From the NCBI GenBank assembly GCA_964369225.1, contig CAYJER010000015.1, positions 1 through 44,690 of the forward strand: 44,690 bases of DNA, read 5' to 3'. A program made the position numbers and the translations under genes. The number at the start of each line of letters is the position of its first letter. Positions within the stretch are counted from its first letter, which is position 1. This DNA is from SIG603 sp964369225. Lineage in GTDB: Bacteria > Bacillota > Clostridia > Oscillospirales > Acutalibacteraceae. This document shows positions 16,320 to 25,192 of the stretch, one piece after another. Under the pieces are notes generated by a model. The model saw only the letters and a program-made list of their open reading frames with translations, made no database searches and was not told the origin of the DNA.

Positions 16320-16781
16320 TTATAACTCTTCCTTTAAGTCCTCATGTTCTGCAAAAAAGCTCATAAGCTCATCTACAAGCTTTTCTGCCTCATAAACTGT
16401 TACGATATTTCCGTTAATTTTGCATACTCCAGAAGATGAAATACTAATGCCACTACCGTCTAGGCTATCAAACCAAATGTCAATTGTATTTTTGTTTGGC
16501 TCTTCATTAGCATTTTGGAAATAGAACAAAGTTCTGCTGTAATTGTATTTTTCTAATATCGAGAATAAATCTGCTTCTAATATCGAATACTCTTCAATGT
16601 CATATGTAAAACTTTCATACTCTATAATATCTTCTACAAATTTTCTTTGAACTAACGCTACTGTATCAACTGAATGCCCCTTAGTTACATCACCTAGTGA
16701 AATAGGATTAAAATAAACAAAGGCTGAAAATACAGTGACTAAAACAACCGCAAAAATTACAACTAACTTAATTCTTTTCAT
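16320..16781 (-). CDS. Small signal-anchored protein, paralogue of the next gene
   Basis: About 153 residues from ATG 16781 (GGGAAG just upstream). N-terminal membrane anchor or signal peptide (KLVVIFAVVLVTVFSAFVYF), then PISLGDVT and an extracytoplasmic domain with LFSILEKYNYSRTLFYF and a C-terminal YEAEKLVDELMSFF helix. The same landmarks recur in 16806-17246, so the two are tandem duplicates. Family not recognised. Located downstream of its paralogue and upstream of lepB in the same direction. Confidence 0.75.
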   Translation of the reverse strand: MKRIKLVVIFAVVLVTVFSAFVYFNPISLGDVTKGHSVDTVALVQRKFVEDIIEYESFTYDIEEYSILEADLFSILEKYNYSRTLFYFQNANEEPNKNTIDIWFDSLDGSGISISSSGVCKINGNIVTVYEAEKLVDELMSFFAEHEDLKEEL

Positions 16782-16805
16782 AAATCTTCCCTCTTCCACA
16801 ATAAA

Positions 16806-17246
16806 TTAACTTAAGAAGTTCTCAATCTCATTAATTAGCTCATACACATTGTACACATAATATTCTTTACCTTCTATAGTACAAATACCGCCAGTCTCAA
16901 TAGTTATAGTGGTATAATCATTTTCCTCAATTAACAGTATTCCTATATTGCTATAAAGATCATCTTTTAAAACTTCAAACGGAAGACCAAACAGCCTTCT
17001 ACTGTAATTATATTTTTCTAATATTTCATACAATTCCTGTTGTTCACTTGAGTCTTTGGCAAACTCATATGTTTCAAAGCCATGAACAAATTCATCATCT
17101 TCAAAATCTCTTTCAAAGACATCAATCTTTACCATTTTATTGTTAATGGTTAATTCAGAGAATGAAATTGGCATGAAATAAACAACAGCAGAAACAATTA
17201 TTACTAAAACAACCGCAAAAACTACAATTAATTTACTTTTTTTCAT
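16806..17246 (-). CDS. Small signal-anchored protein, paralogue of the previous gene
   Basis: About 146 residues from ATG 17246 (AGGGG 5 nt upstream; GTG at 17264 is the longer alternative). N-terminal hydrophobic segment KLIVVFAVVLVIIVSAVVYF, PISFSELT, then LYEILEKYNYSRRLFGL and a C-terminal VYELINEIENFL helix. The fold and function are unknown. It starts a probable two-gene transcript from the promoter at 17303-17332. Confidence 0.75.
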   Translation of the reverse strand: MKKSKLIVVFAVVLVIIVSAVVYFMPISFSELTINNKMVKIDVFERDFEDDEFVHGFETYEFAKDSSEQQELYEILEKYNYSRRLFGLPFEVLKDDLYSNIGILLIEENDYTTITIETGGICTIEGKEYYVYNVYELINEIENFLS

Positions 17247-17302
17247 ATATTCCCCTATCACCACCGTTAATAAACTTGACCTGTCGACTTGTCTGTTTTT
17301 AA

Positions 17303-17332
17303 ATTATAGCATTTGTAATATCAATCTGTCAA
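17303..17332 (-). promoter_or_regulatory. Strong promoter of the paralogue pair
   Basis: Minus strand TTGACA (17327-17332), 18 nt, TATAAT (17303-17308), about 55 nt before the ATG at 17246. It may also serve lepB. Confidence 0.7.
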
Positions 17333-17404
17333 TAGTCAACATTACCAAATTTTATATTTATTATTTATTAAATATTCTGTTTTTTAATATAATTTATAGG
17401 TTAA

Positions 17405-17437
17405 ATACAAAAAAAGAGAGGCATAAAACCTCTCTTT
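17405..17437 (-). terminator. Terminator of rplS
   Basis: Minus strand stem AAAGAGAGG / CCTCTCTTT followed by a run of T, about 20 nt after the rplS stop. Confidence 0.9.
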
Positions 17438-17458
17438 CAAATTATAATTTTGTAAAAA

Positions 17459-17806
17459 TTATTTACGTAGTTGCTCTTTAACTTTAGCAGCTTTACCAAC
17501 TCTATCACGTAGGTAATATAGCTTAGCACGTCTAACTTTACCACGTCTGATGATTGTAACATCTTTAACGTTTGGTGAGTGAAGTGGGAAAACTCTCTCT
17601 ACACCAACGCCATAAGAAACACGGCGAAGTGTGAAAGTCTCGCTTATGCCACTGCCTTTTTTAGCAATAACTGTACCCTCGAAGTTTTGAACTCTCTCTT
17701 TTTCACCCTCACGGATATTAACACCAACTCTTACAGTGTCACCGATGTTAAATTGAGGTGCTTGCTCTTTTAATGATGAATTTGAAATTAATTTTAATGC
17801 GTCCAT
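17459..17806 (-). CDS. rplS: 50S ribosomal protein L19 (bL19)
   Basis: 115 residues from MDALKLISNSSLKEQ, with GGAGG at proper spacing; an upstream in-frame ATG at 17854 belongs to the leader RNA and lacks a ribosome site. Conserved GDTVRVGVNIREGEKERVQ, FEGTVIAKKGSG, FTLRRVSYGVGVERVFPLHSP and the basic C-terminus KVRRAKLYYLRD. It sits at the 30S-50S interface. Its own promoter, a 130-nt structured leader and a strong terminator make it a monocistronic unit. Confidence 0.97.
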   Translation of the reverse strand: MDALKLISNSSLKEQAPQFNIGDTVRVGVNIREGEKERVQNFEGTVIAKKGSGISETFTLRRVSYGVGVERVFPLHSPNVKDVTIIRRGKVRRAKLYYLRDRVGKAAKVKEQLRK

Positions 17807-17937
17807 TTGATTTTCCTCCAATATTAATATATTTTGGATATTCTTGTCTTGCAAGGACAGAGGACTACCCGTTTCATTACTCTTTACGAGTTTTGAATCC
17901 CATAGACAGCTTTTGAGGGCCTACGGATTTCAAATGC
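17807..17937 (-). ncRNA. Probable L19 leader (autoregulatory 5' UTR of rplS)
   Basis: The promoter places about 130 nt of 5' UTR before rplS. It contains several short hairpins (ACTC/GAGT around GTAAA; GTCCTTGCAAGAC) and a GGGATTC-type element. A ribosomal protein L19 leader is a known RNA class in Bacillota; position and size agree, but I have not matched its consensus base by base. Confidence 0.5.
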
Positions 17938-17943
17938 TCAAAT

Positions 17944-17972
17944 ATTATACCATAGTTTTATAAAAAAATCAA
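17944..17972 (-). promoter_or_regulatory. Promoter of rplS
   Basis: Minus strand TTGATT (17967-17972), exactly 17 nt, TATAAT (17944-17949). The rest of the gap to 18251 contains the hairpin at 18009-18089 and AT-rich sequence. Confidence 0.8.
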
Positions 17973-18008
17973 GTATTTTTTTTGATTTTTTGGTGTGGGA
18001 GTGTGCAT

Positions 18009-18089
18009 TGTAGGGGAGGGTCTCCGTGCCCTCCCGAAAGCTAGCGGTTATCCATACTTCTCGGGAGGGCACGGAGACCCTCCCCTACA
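18009..18089 (-). repeat. Single-level long-hairpin element
   Basis: TGTAGGGGAGGGTCTCCG continues into GTGCCCTCCCGA and is mirrored perfectly by the right arm, giving about 29 bp arms around a 23-nt loop. It is the simplest complete member of the palindromic family. Confidence 0.85.
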
Positions 18090-18251
18090 ATATTTTAACA
18101 ACTTTATCTTTATATATACAGAATTTTTGTTTTAACAAAGTACTACATTAATTTGTGAACTTTAATGAATTAATGCAGTTTATAATTCTTCATTCTCAAT
18201 TTTCCACTCTCAATTACTAACGCAGGCAATAAAACTATAAATTAGCATTAT

Positions 18252-18524
18252 TTATGTGTGCGAATTGCCTGTCGGGGCGTCCCGACCTGTTAATAGCCAC
18301 ATGACAGATACATTTAGAATTTTTGAGATTGCAAGCAACTCAATGTCTGTTACAACTCTACTTTGGCCTTCAATTTTAGAAAGTGCCGAGGTACTCATGT
18401 CTACTCCCATGACTTGTAGCCTTGCTAGTAGTTCTTTTTGTTTCATTCCTATGCTTTTTCTGTAGTTTTCGACCCTAGAACCGATTAAATTTTTGTCACC
18501 GTACTCAATTTTTCTTTGTTTCAA
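18252..18524 (-). CDS. XRE-family helix-turn-helix regulator
   Basis: 90 residues from TTG 18524, with GGAG 7 nt upstream, 17 nt after the preceding gene. A Cro/C1-type HTH covers about residues 14-82: VENYRKSIGMKQKELLARLQ, then STSALSKIEGQSRVVTDIEL and the closing LLTG. No other domain. Last gene of the run nrdR, URO-D-like, URO-D-like, XRE on the same strand; regulation of that run is plausible but inferred from position only. Confidence 0.85.
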   Translation of the reverse strand: MKQRKIEYGDKNLIGSRVENYRKSIGMKQKELLARLQVMGVDMSTSALSKIEGQSRVVTDIELLAISKILNVSVMWLLTGRDAPTGNSHT

Positions 18525-18541
18525 TTTTGTTCTCCAAAAAA

Positions 18542-19594
18542 TTAAACTGTTCTGTCAACCGAGTATACAGCTTCAATATTTTCTAGTGGAACATCACCCT
18601 CAAAGCCTTGGCTTGCCATTAGGATGTATCCGTTTGTTGTTCCTAAAGTTTCAATAAACTTACGTGTTTCAGCCTTAACCTCATCTACAGTTCCATTTGG
18701 TAGCACGCCTTGTGTGTCAACTCCGCCATGGAATGTAATTCTACCGCCGTACTTTTTAGCTAAAGATTCAACCTCTAAGCCCTCAACCTTTTGGATTGGC
18801 TCTAGTGAGTCAACTCCGCAATCAATTAAATCTTCAATAACTGGGGAAACCGCTCCGCATGAATGTTGTTGGAAGAACGCACCATAGCTATGTGATAACT
18901 CAACTAATTTCTTTGTGTTCTCTTTGAAAAATTCTCTCCACATATCAATGCTGAATAGTAGTGATATTTGTGTACCGTAGTCATCATGTGTACGCAAAAT
19001 GTCAACTTTACCCTCGCCAGCTTCAAAGCATCTTTTGTAGTACTCGTATTCAAATTCTACCATTTTATCTAAAATTCTTTGTGCAACCTCTGGCTCTTCA
19101 CACATAAGAATAAACAAATTCTCCATGTTGATTAGGTATGTAGAAATTTGGAATGGTCCTTCATGACCTATAACTACAGCCTTATCAGGATATTCTTCAA
19201 TTGTCTTTTTGATTGCTGAATAATCGAACCAATCAGGATTTGGCCAGTTGTAGTTGTCAACTTCTTCAACAGTGCTAACGTCGTTTAGTGGAAAATAACT
19301 TGTCATAAAGTATGAGTCAATTCCTGTGCTGTGTGAAGTCTCTTTATATCCCCAGAAAGAAGTTTGAGTTTTTTCACCGTTTTCATGCACTACTACATCT
19401 AGTTTAGGTCCGATGTATTTAGGTGACGCATATACTATATCTATACCTAATTTATCGATAAACTCTTTATGAGTGTTCAGCCCTAAATGAGCCATTAATC
19501 TCTCTTTAACCTTGCCTACAGACTCAAACGCCGCCGGTACTCTGTCTGTTTTTTGTCTTTGCATTGCTGCTCTTACACGCTCTCTTGAATTCAT
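18542..19594 (-). CDS. Uroporphyrinogen decarboxylase (URO-D) family protein
   Basis: 350 residues from MNSRERVRAAMQRQKTDRVP (GAGGG 7 nt upstream). It has a TIM-barrel of the HemE/methyltransferase superfamily, with HSCGAVSPVIEDLIDCGVDSLEPIQ and FHGGVDTQGVLPNGT. Non-heme clostridial members are often corrinoid- or zinc-dependent methyltransferases (MtaA/MtbA-like) or demethylases; the HSCG motif with Cys fits a zinc-binding methyltransferase. There is no heme pathway around it, so I do not call it hemE. It follows a distant homologue by 10 nt, forming a pair that may act on one substrate. Confidence 0.85.
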   Translation of the reverse strand: MNSRERVRAAMQRQKTDRVPAAFESVGKVKERLMAHLGLNTHKEFIDKLGIDIVYASPKYIGPKLDVVVHENGEKTQTSFWGYKETSHSTGIDSYFMTSYFPLNDVSTVEEVDNYNWPNPDWFDYSAIKKTIEEYPDKAVVIGHEGPFQISTYLINMENLFILMCEEPEVAQRILDKMVEFEYEYYKRCFEAGEGKVDILRTHDDYGTQISLLFSIDMWREFFKENTKKLVELSHSYGAFFQQHSCGAVSPVIEDLIDCGVDSLEPIQKVEGLEVESLAKKYGGRITFHGGVDTQGVLPNGTVDEVKAETRKFIETLGTTNGYILMASQGFEGDVPLENIEAVYSVDRTV

Positions 19595-19604
19595 GAAAAT
19601 TCCC

Positions 19605-20669
19605 TCACTTAAATTTCTTTTCAATAACTTTTTTTATATTTTGATATAGGTATTTTCCATCTTCAATATTGTCTGCATTCATGCTAAGCACAATATTTCT
19701 CTTGTTAGGAAAATCACCTGACAAAATTCTTGTAATGTCAGCCTCACTCGCTGGCATAGTTACCACAGTTTCCTTAGGTAGTTTTCCACAAGTCTCCCAA
19801 ATATTGTGGAATTGTGAGTCTAAATCTAATCCATTATTATTCTTGACATTCGCTAACATGTCAATCAAGCCATTGTCATGAGTGCCACAATAATGTATTC
19901 TGCCTCCACCCATGGCATCTAAAAATTTCTCATCATATTGTTTAATGAAGTCTCTGTAAAACTCTGTGCTTAAAAGATGAAGTGAACAGTTACAAATTCT
20001 AGCTCCACCTTTCCAGTACATTCCCCAGTCTGCAAAGTAGCCCTCTTCCATTCCTGCTAACTCTCTGTAATACTTACTAATTTGAATTTGATAGTCTGTC
20101 ATCTTATCTAGTAAGATATGCACATGCTCTGGACTGTCATAAAAATCAAATAAAATATCGGTTCCTCTTAAAAGTTGAGCATTATTAAACGGACCTTGAT
20201 AATCAGGAAGTTGCATTTCTACAATTTCGGGTTTATTCTCGGTGTAAAACTTTGTAAACTCATAAACTTTAGCCATCCAACCAGCGTTAATATCTGGTAG
20301 CTCTAGGTTCTCAATGTCTTCAAGCTCATAAAGAATATGAGACTTATTGCATACAGGGCTATTCTCTGGAATATACATTTCGCAACCAAAGGCATGTGCA
20401 AACTGACCTGTTCCAAACTCAATTCTTGCTTGAGGAATGTAGTCGTCCCCTATATCAAGATGGTTTTGAACAGTATCAAGATTGTTTTTAAGCATTATCT
20501 CTGGTGAAGAAATAAGCTCTGGAGTTGTAAACTTGTTTCTGTTTGGAGTGTTAATAACTATTTTAGGCATTGCTTTTTCATAATCATTATAAACCTTGTA
20601 ATCTTCTTTGTTCTTTTGAACTTTTTTATAGGCTTCATCACTGATTTTCAAATAATTCTTAAAATCCAT
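19605..20669 (-). CDS. URO-D superfamily protein, divergent
   Basis: 354 residues. An N-terminal extension of about 90 residues is followed by the barrel: MQLPDYQGPFNNAQLLRG, YFADWGMYWKGGARICNCS, GGGRIHYCGTHDN and the late VVTMPASEADI. The IHYCGTHD motif occupies the place of HSCG in its neighbour, which is compatible with a metal-binding Cys/His. Typical of uncharacterised clostridial URO-D relatives. Downstream of nrdR by 19 nt and upstream of the second URO-D gene by 10 nt, so one transcript is likely. Substrate unknown. Confidence 0.8.
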   Translation of the reverse strand: MDFKNYLKISDEAYKKVQKNKEDYKVYNDYEKAMPKIVINTPNRNKFTTPELISSPEIMLKNNLDTVQNHLDIGDDYIPQARIEFGTGQFAHAFGCEMYIPENSPVCNKSHILYELEDIENLELPDINAGWMAKVYEFTKFYTENKPEIVEMQLPDYQGPFNNAQLLRGTDILFDFYDSPEHVHILLDKMTDYQIQISKYYRELAGMEEGYFADWGMYWKGGARICNCSLHLLSTEFYRDFIKQYDEKFLDAMGGGRIHYCGTHDNGLIDMLANVKNNNGLDLDSQFHNIWETCGKLPKETVVTMPASEADITRILSGDFPNKRNIVLSMNADNIEDGKYLYQNIKKVIEKKFK

Positions 20670-20688
20670 AATAGGGCTTACCTTTCGC

Positions 20689-21144
20689 TTATCTATTATT
20701 AATTATTTTGTTTAGCTCGTCCATGAATGTGTTAATGTCTTTGAATTGTCTGTACACAGAGGCAAATCGGACATAAGCTATTTCATCTACATTTTTTAGT
20801 TTTTCCATTGCATATGTGCCTATCATATGCGACGGCACTTCTCTATCTAGTGAGTTTTGAAGTAGATACTCAATTTCATCTACTATCTTCTCTAATGTAT
20901 CTACAGATACAGGACGTTTCTCACAGGCACGCAAAAGACCATTCATCAGTTTATTTCTGTTGAATGTTTCTCTTGACTTATCTTTTTTAATTACAACAAT
21001 AGGCACATCTTCAATGGCTTCATATGTAGTAAATCTGTTTGAACAGCTTATACATTCACGTCTTCTGCGAATTTTTATTCCCTCATCAGTAGGACGAGAA
21101 TCTATAACCTTACTGTCTCCATAATTGCAAAAAGGACATCTCAT
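20689..21144 (-). CDS. nrdR: Transcriptional repressor NrdR
   Basis: 151 residues. N-terminal zinc ribbon with C3, C6, C31, C34 (MRCPFCNYGDSKVIDSRPT, CISCSNRFTTYE) and an ATP-cone (about 49-139). It represses ribonucleotide reductase genes by sensing ATP/dATP at the NrdR box; no nrd gene is in the window. First gene of a run with two URO-D family genes. Upstream lies a 479-nt divergent gap carrying repeats and the ABC-F promoter. Confidence 0.96.
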   Translation of the reverse strand: MRCPFCNYGDSKVIDSRPTDEGIKIRRRRECISCSNRFTTYEAIEDVPIVVIKKDKSRETFNRNKLMNGLLRACEKRPVSVDTLEKIVDEIEYLLQNSLDREVPSHMIGTYAMEKLKNVDEIAYVRFASVYRQFKDINTFMDELNKIINNR

Positions 21145-21258
21145 AATAACACCTCCATAAATTTGGCTAATAACTAAAAACTAAAAGTGAAGAACTATTC
21201 TCGCTAATTTAGTCATTAGCTTTTAGTACCTTGTCAACACTAAAACTTTATAACTGAT

Positions 21259-21341
21259 TGTAGGGGAGGGTCTGAAGCGCCCTCCCTAGAAGTATGGATA
21301 AACTCTAGATTTCGGGAGGGCACTTCAGACCCTCCCCTACA
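21259..21341 (+). repeat. Single-level long-hairpin element within outer inverted repeats
   Basis: TGTAGGGGAGGGTCTGAAG and its mirrored arm around GCGCCCTCCC/GGGAGGGC; outside it stand inverted TTAGTCATTAGCTTTTAG-type sequences (21165-21235 and 21400-21475). Together they fill most of 21145-21560. Confidence 0.8.
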
Positions 21342-21567
21342 ATATTTTAATAACTTTATTTTTATCCATACAAAATTTTTCTTTAAAAAACCTCTAGTCT
21401 AATTAGTTTTTCACCATTAGTCCTTAGCCTAAATAGTCTTTCACTATTAGTTCTTAGCTTTTAGCTCATTATACTATTATCGTTTCAAAAAATCAAGCCA
21501 TTTTTACAAAGAAATAAACTAAAATATCCATTTAACTCAACTTTAACAAATAAACTTTAAAATAACC

Positions 21568-21596
21568 TTGATTTATCTTATAAAATTAATTATACT
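21568..21596 (+). promoter_or_regulatory. Promoter of the ABC-F gene
   Basis: TTGATT (21568-21573), 17 nt, TATACT (21591-21596), 27 nt before the ATG. The leader is short, with GGAG as ribosome site. Confidence 0.7.
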
Positions 21597-21623
21597 ATAA
21601 AGGATAGTATAGGAGAGATAGTA

Positions 21624-23534
21624 ATGTCAATTTTAAATGTAGTAAACTTAAAAAAAGTATTTGGTTCAGAAACCATAATTGAAAATATAAATTTTGAGCT
21701 TCAAAAAGGCGAACATGCTGGACTGGTAGGAATTAACGGTAGCGGAAAAACCACTCTTATTAAGATGTTGTCGGGAGTATATGAGCCTGACGACGGTGCA
21801 TTTTATCTTGCGAAAGATTGCAAGATAGGATACATGGAGCAACATGTTGTAAGAGATGAAAGCCGAACCGCATATAAAGAAGTTCTCTCTATTTTCTCTG
21901 ATTTAGAGCAAATGGAAATAGAGCTAGACGAGCTTAACCACAAACTTAGTGCAACCAAAGGCGATTTGCACGGACTTATCGAGAAGCAACTTGCATTAAA
22001 CGAGAAATTTGTAGATTTAGGCGGACTTACCTATAAAAATAGGGTAAAGTCTACACTTATAGGTCTAGGATTTACAGAAAAAGAAATAATTGAGCCTGTT
22101 TCGGTGCTTAGCGGTGGACAAAAAGGTAAATTGCAGTTGGCTAAAATGCTTTTAAGCGGCGCAAACCTGCTTTTGCTCGACGAGCCTACCAACCACTTAG
22201 ACATTGAGGCAAGTGAATGGCTTGAAGACTTCTTAAAAAATTACAGCGGTGCATTTATCGTTATATCGCATGATAGATATTTCCTTGACAAGGTTACAGA
22301 GAAAACCTTTGAAATAGACAGAACATCCCTTACAAGCTATAAGGGCAACTACACAGCCTATGTAGGACAAAAAGAGCTTAGAAATTTAAGCGAACAACGA
22401 GAATACGAAAAGTCCTTGACTGAAATTAAAAGAATAGAGGGCATAATTGAGCAACAAAAAAGATTTAACCAAAAAAGAAACTATATAACCATTGCCCACA
22501 AACAAAAATCTATAGATAGAATTTCAGAAACCTTAGTTAAACCAGATGAAGAGCCAGACGAGATAAGGTTTGAGTTTAAACCTAGCCAAAGAGGCGGAAA
22601 CGAAGTGTTAAAGGCTGAAAATATATCCTTAGGTTTTGGCGATAAAAAACTGTTTGAAGATGTAAATTTCCTTATAAGACGTTTAGATAAAAACTTTCTT
22701 TTAGGCCCTAACGGCTGTGGAAAAACCTCTCTTTTAAAGGTGCTTTTGGGCAACTACAAGGCAAACAAAGGCGATTTTGACTTTGGTTCTTGCATAGATG
22801 TTGGCTATTATGATCAGGCACAACAAAATTTAGATGAATCTAAGACTGTAATAGATGAAATTTGGGACTTGCACCCAAGCATGACTCAAACAGAAATCAG
22901 AAACGCCCTAGCAGTGTTTTTATTTAGGGGCGAAGAAGTTTTTAAGCCTATAAAAGGTCTTAGCGGCGGCGAAAGGGCAAGGGTTCTTTTGCTTAAACTC
23001 ATGCTTCAAAAGACCAATTTCTTAATTCTTGACGAACCTACAAACCATTTAGACATAAGTTCAAGAGAAGCCTTAGAGAACGCACTTTTAGCCTATGAAG
23101 GAACAATGCTTGTTGTTTCTCATGACAGATATTTAATAAATAAACTTGCCACAAAAATAATGTACTTAACAAAAGACGGAATAGAAGAATATTTAGGAAA
23201 CTATGACGACTTCCTAGACAGCAAGCTTAAAAAAGAGACCGAGGCTCCAAAAGAAGAACCTAAGGTCAATAATTATAAGCTAAATAAAGAGCGAAACGCA
23301 CTTATAAGAAAAAAGCAAAACGCACTAAAAAAATGCGAAAAAGACATTGAAGACAATGAACTTAAGATAGAAGAGACTGAAATTTTATTAGCTGAAAATT
23401 CTACCGACTACCAAAAAGCATTAGAGCTTTCAGCCCAATTAAATGAGTTAAAAGAGGAATCAGAAAACCTTATGATTTTATGGGAAGAGTTACACCTTGC
23501 TTTAGAAGAAAATAACTTACTTTATAATTCATAA
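21624..23534 (+). CDS. ABC-F family ATPase (YdiF/Uup-like)
   Basis: 636 residues with two ATPase domains and no membrane segment. Walker A GINGSGKT at 36-43 and GPNGCGKT at 361-368; signatures LSGGQKGKLQLAK and LSGGERARVLLLK; both Walker B motifs are LLLDEPTNHLD or LILDEPTNHLD with catalytic Glu. The interdomain linker (KRFNQKRNYITIAHKQKSIDRI) is the P-site tRNA interaction region. A charged coiled-coil tail follows from about 545. ABC-F proteins act on the ribosome; this one resembles YdiF-type housekeeping members more than drug-resistance types, a call by general similarity only. It has its own promoter. Confidence 0.9.
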   Translation: MSILNVVNLKKVFGSETIIENINFELQKGEHAGLVGINGSGKTTLIKMLSGVYEPDDGAFYLAKDCKIGYMEQHVVRDESRTAYKEVLSIFSDLEQMEIELDELNHKLSATKGDLHGLIEKQLALNEKFVDLGGLTYKNRVKSTLIGLGFTEKEIIEPVSVLSGGQKGKLQLAKMLLSGANLLLLDEPTNHLDIEASEWLEDFLKNYSGAFIVISHDRYFLDKVTEKTFEIDRTSLTSYKGNYTAYVGQKELRNLSEQREYEKSLTEIKRIEGIIEQQKRFNQKRNYITIAHKQKSIDRISETLVKPDEEPDEIRFEFKPSQRGGNEVLKAENISLGFGDKKLFEDVNFLIRRLDKNFLLGPNGCGKTSLLKVLLGNYKANKGDFDFGSCIDVGYYDQAQQNLDESKTVIDEIWDLHPSMTQTEIRNALAVFLFRGEEVFKPIKGLSGGERARVLLLKLMLQKTNFLILDEPTNHLDISSREALENALLAYEGTMLVVSHDRYLINKLATKIMYLTKDGIEEYLGNYDDFLDSKLKKETEAPKEEPKVNNYKLNKERNALIRKKQNALKKCEKDIEDNELKIEETEILLAENSTDYQKALELSAQLNELKEESENLMILWEELHLALEENNLLYNS

Positions 23535-23565
23535 TTCATAATTATTGTGAAAATCAATGTTTATT

Positions 23566-23816
23566 TGTAATGGAGGGTCTGAGTGCAGACGTGTTGATTA
23601 GGAAAATATAGCTATGTAGGGGCGGATATTATCCGCCTAAAAAATCCGTGATTTCGCCTAAGTTTCATAGGCGGATAATATCCGCCCCTACATAAATTTG
23701 TGAAATTTATCGAATTAATTTTAAACTAAAAAACGTAAGAGGTATATCTGGTCTTGACCGTTCCGAAAACTAGAGTTTTAGCTAAATTTACACGGGACGG
23801 AAGACCCGTCCCCTAC
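23566..23816 (+). repeat. Tandem/nested palindromic elements (complete 23615-23692, truncated second element to 23816)
   Basis: A decayed outer arm (TGTAATGGAGGGTCT) begins at 23566; an intact GCGGATATTATCCGCC element lies at 23615-23692. After it a different subfamily (GACGG/CCGTC) is present with its left arm cut short. This occupies the 365-nt gap 23535-23899. Confidence 0.75.
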
Positions 23817-23899
23817 ATTAATTTGTTCGTTTTAATGAATTTATTTTAAATCAAAAAACACAATCAACACCTCTAAACCACCAGAAAGAAGGAAACTAT

Positions 23900-25192
23900 T
23901 TGAAATATAAAATAACCACCTTAGGGTGCAAGGTAAACCGCTATGAATCGGAAGTACTTGCCTCTATACTAAATAAAAACGGATTTACTCCTTGTGAAAA
24001 AACCGAGCAAGCCGACATATTTATTCTAAACTCTTGCACAGTCACCTCAACAGGCGACCAAAAGGTAAGGCAAACTTTAAGGCGTGAGCAGGGTAAAAAT
24101 CCTAACGCTGTGATTATTTTAACTGGCTGTATGGCTCAAGCTTTTCCCGAAAAATCATCAGAGCTTACAGGTGTAGACATAATTCTAGGCACTGCAAACA
24201 GGGCAAAAATTATTGACCATATCATGAATTTCATCTCTACCAAACAAAGAATAATTGATGTGAGCGAACACAAAAAAGGCGAAAAGTTCGAGAAAATGGA
24301 ACTCGATAATTTTTCAGATAGAACCCGTGCCTATGTCAAAATTCAAGACGGTTGCGACAGGTTTTGTTCTTACTGCATAATTCCTTTTGCAAGGGGTAGG
24401 GTAAGATCTAAGCCTATCGAAGACATGCAACGAGAGTTTACAGCACTTGCAAATAAAGGCTTTAAAGAGATTGTTCTAACAGGAATAAATCTTTCTTGTT
24501 ACGGACAAGACCTAGGTTTAACACTCTTAGATGCCCTTAAAACTGCAAATGAAACCGACGGAATAGAGCGAATACGCCTAGGCTCATTAGAACCAGAACT
24601 ATTAAGCGAAGATTTAATAATAAAAATAGCAAAACTTACTAAACTATGTCCTCAATTTCATCTATCACTGCAAAGTGGTTGTGATGAAACCCTTAAAAAA
24701 ATGAACCGTCACTACACAAGCGCCGAATATAAAGAGATTGTAGATAATTTAAGAAAGCATTTTGATAACCCTGCAATCACCACAGATATCATGGTAGGTT
24801 TTCCACAAGAAACTGACGAAGAGTTTAAAACTAGCCTTGAATTTGCAAAAGAAATTAGCTTTGCACAGGCACATGTATTTGCCTACTCAAAAAGAGAGGG
24901 TACTAAGGCTTTTTCTATGACTGGGCAAATTCCAAACAAAGATAAAGACTTAAGAAGCAAAGAAATGATTAAGCAAACCGACTTAAGCCGAGAAGCTTAT
25001 CATCAAACTTTAGTAGGTAAAACGTTTAAGGTTTTATTCGAGCAAGAAAAAGAAAAGAATGTCTACATTGGGCATACCACAAGTTATGTACCTGTCTTAG
25101 TGTCATCCCCTAGCGATTTAAAAGGGAAAATAGAGACAGTTCATATAGCTAGCGCCGATAAAAATTACTGTTATGGAGGATTAATTAAGTGA
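23900..25192 (+). CDS. mtaB: tRNA (N6-threonylcarbamoyladenosine37-C2) methylthiotransferase MtaB
   Basis: 430 residues from TTG 23900. Adds the methylthio group to t6A37 of tRNAs reading ANN codons. N-terminal MTTase domain with TLGCKVN (C10), C46 (NSCTVT) and C77 (TGCMAQ) for one 4Fe-4S cluster; radical-SAM CxxxCxxC at C152, C156, C159 (GCDRFCSYCIIPFARGR); C-terminal TRAM-like segment (VGKTFKVLFEQ). TLGCKVN marks the MtaB rather than the MiaB or RimO subgroup. Overlaps the next gene by 4 nt. Confidence 0.95.
   Translation: MKYKITTLGCKVNRYESEVLASILNKNGFTPCEKTEQADIFILNSCTVTSTGDQKVRQTLRREQGKNPNAVIILTGCMAQAFPEKSSELTGVDIILGTANRAKIIDHIMNFISTKQRIIDVSEHKKGEKFEKMELDNFSDRTRAYVKIQDGCDRFCSYCIIPFARGRVRSKPIEDMQREFTALANKGFKEIVLTGINLSCYGQDLGLTLLDALKTANETDGIERIRLGSLEPELLSEDLIIKIAKLTKLCPQFHLSLQSGCDETLKKMNRHYTSAEYKEIVDNLRKHFDNPAITTDIMVGFPQETDEEFKTSLEFAKEISFAQAHVFAYSKREGTKAFSMTGQIPNKDKDLRSKEMIKQTDLSREAYHQTLVGKTFKVLFEQEKEKNVYIGHTTSYVPVLVSSPSDLKGKIETVHIASADKNYCYGGLIK

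Noticed and set aside
18542..19594. hemE (heme biosynthesis)
   Set aside because: It resembles methyltransferase-like URO-D members, with an HSCG motif and no heme genes around.
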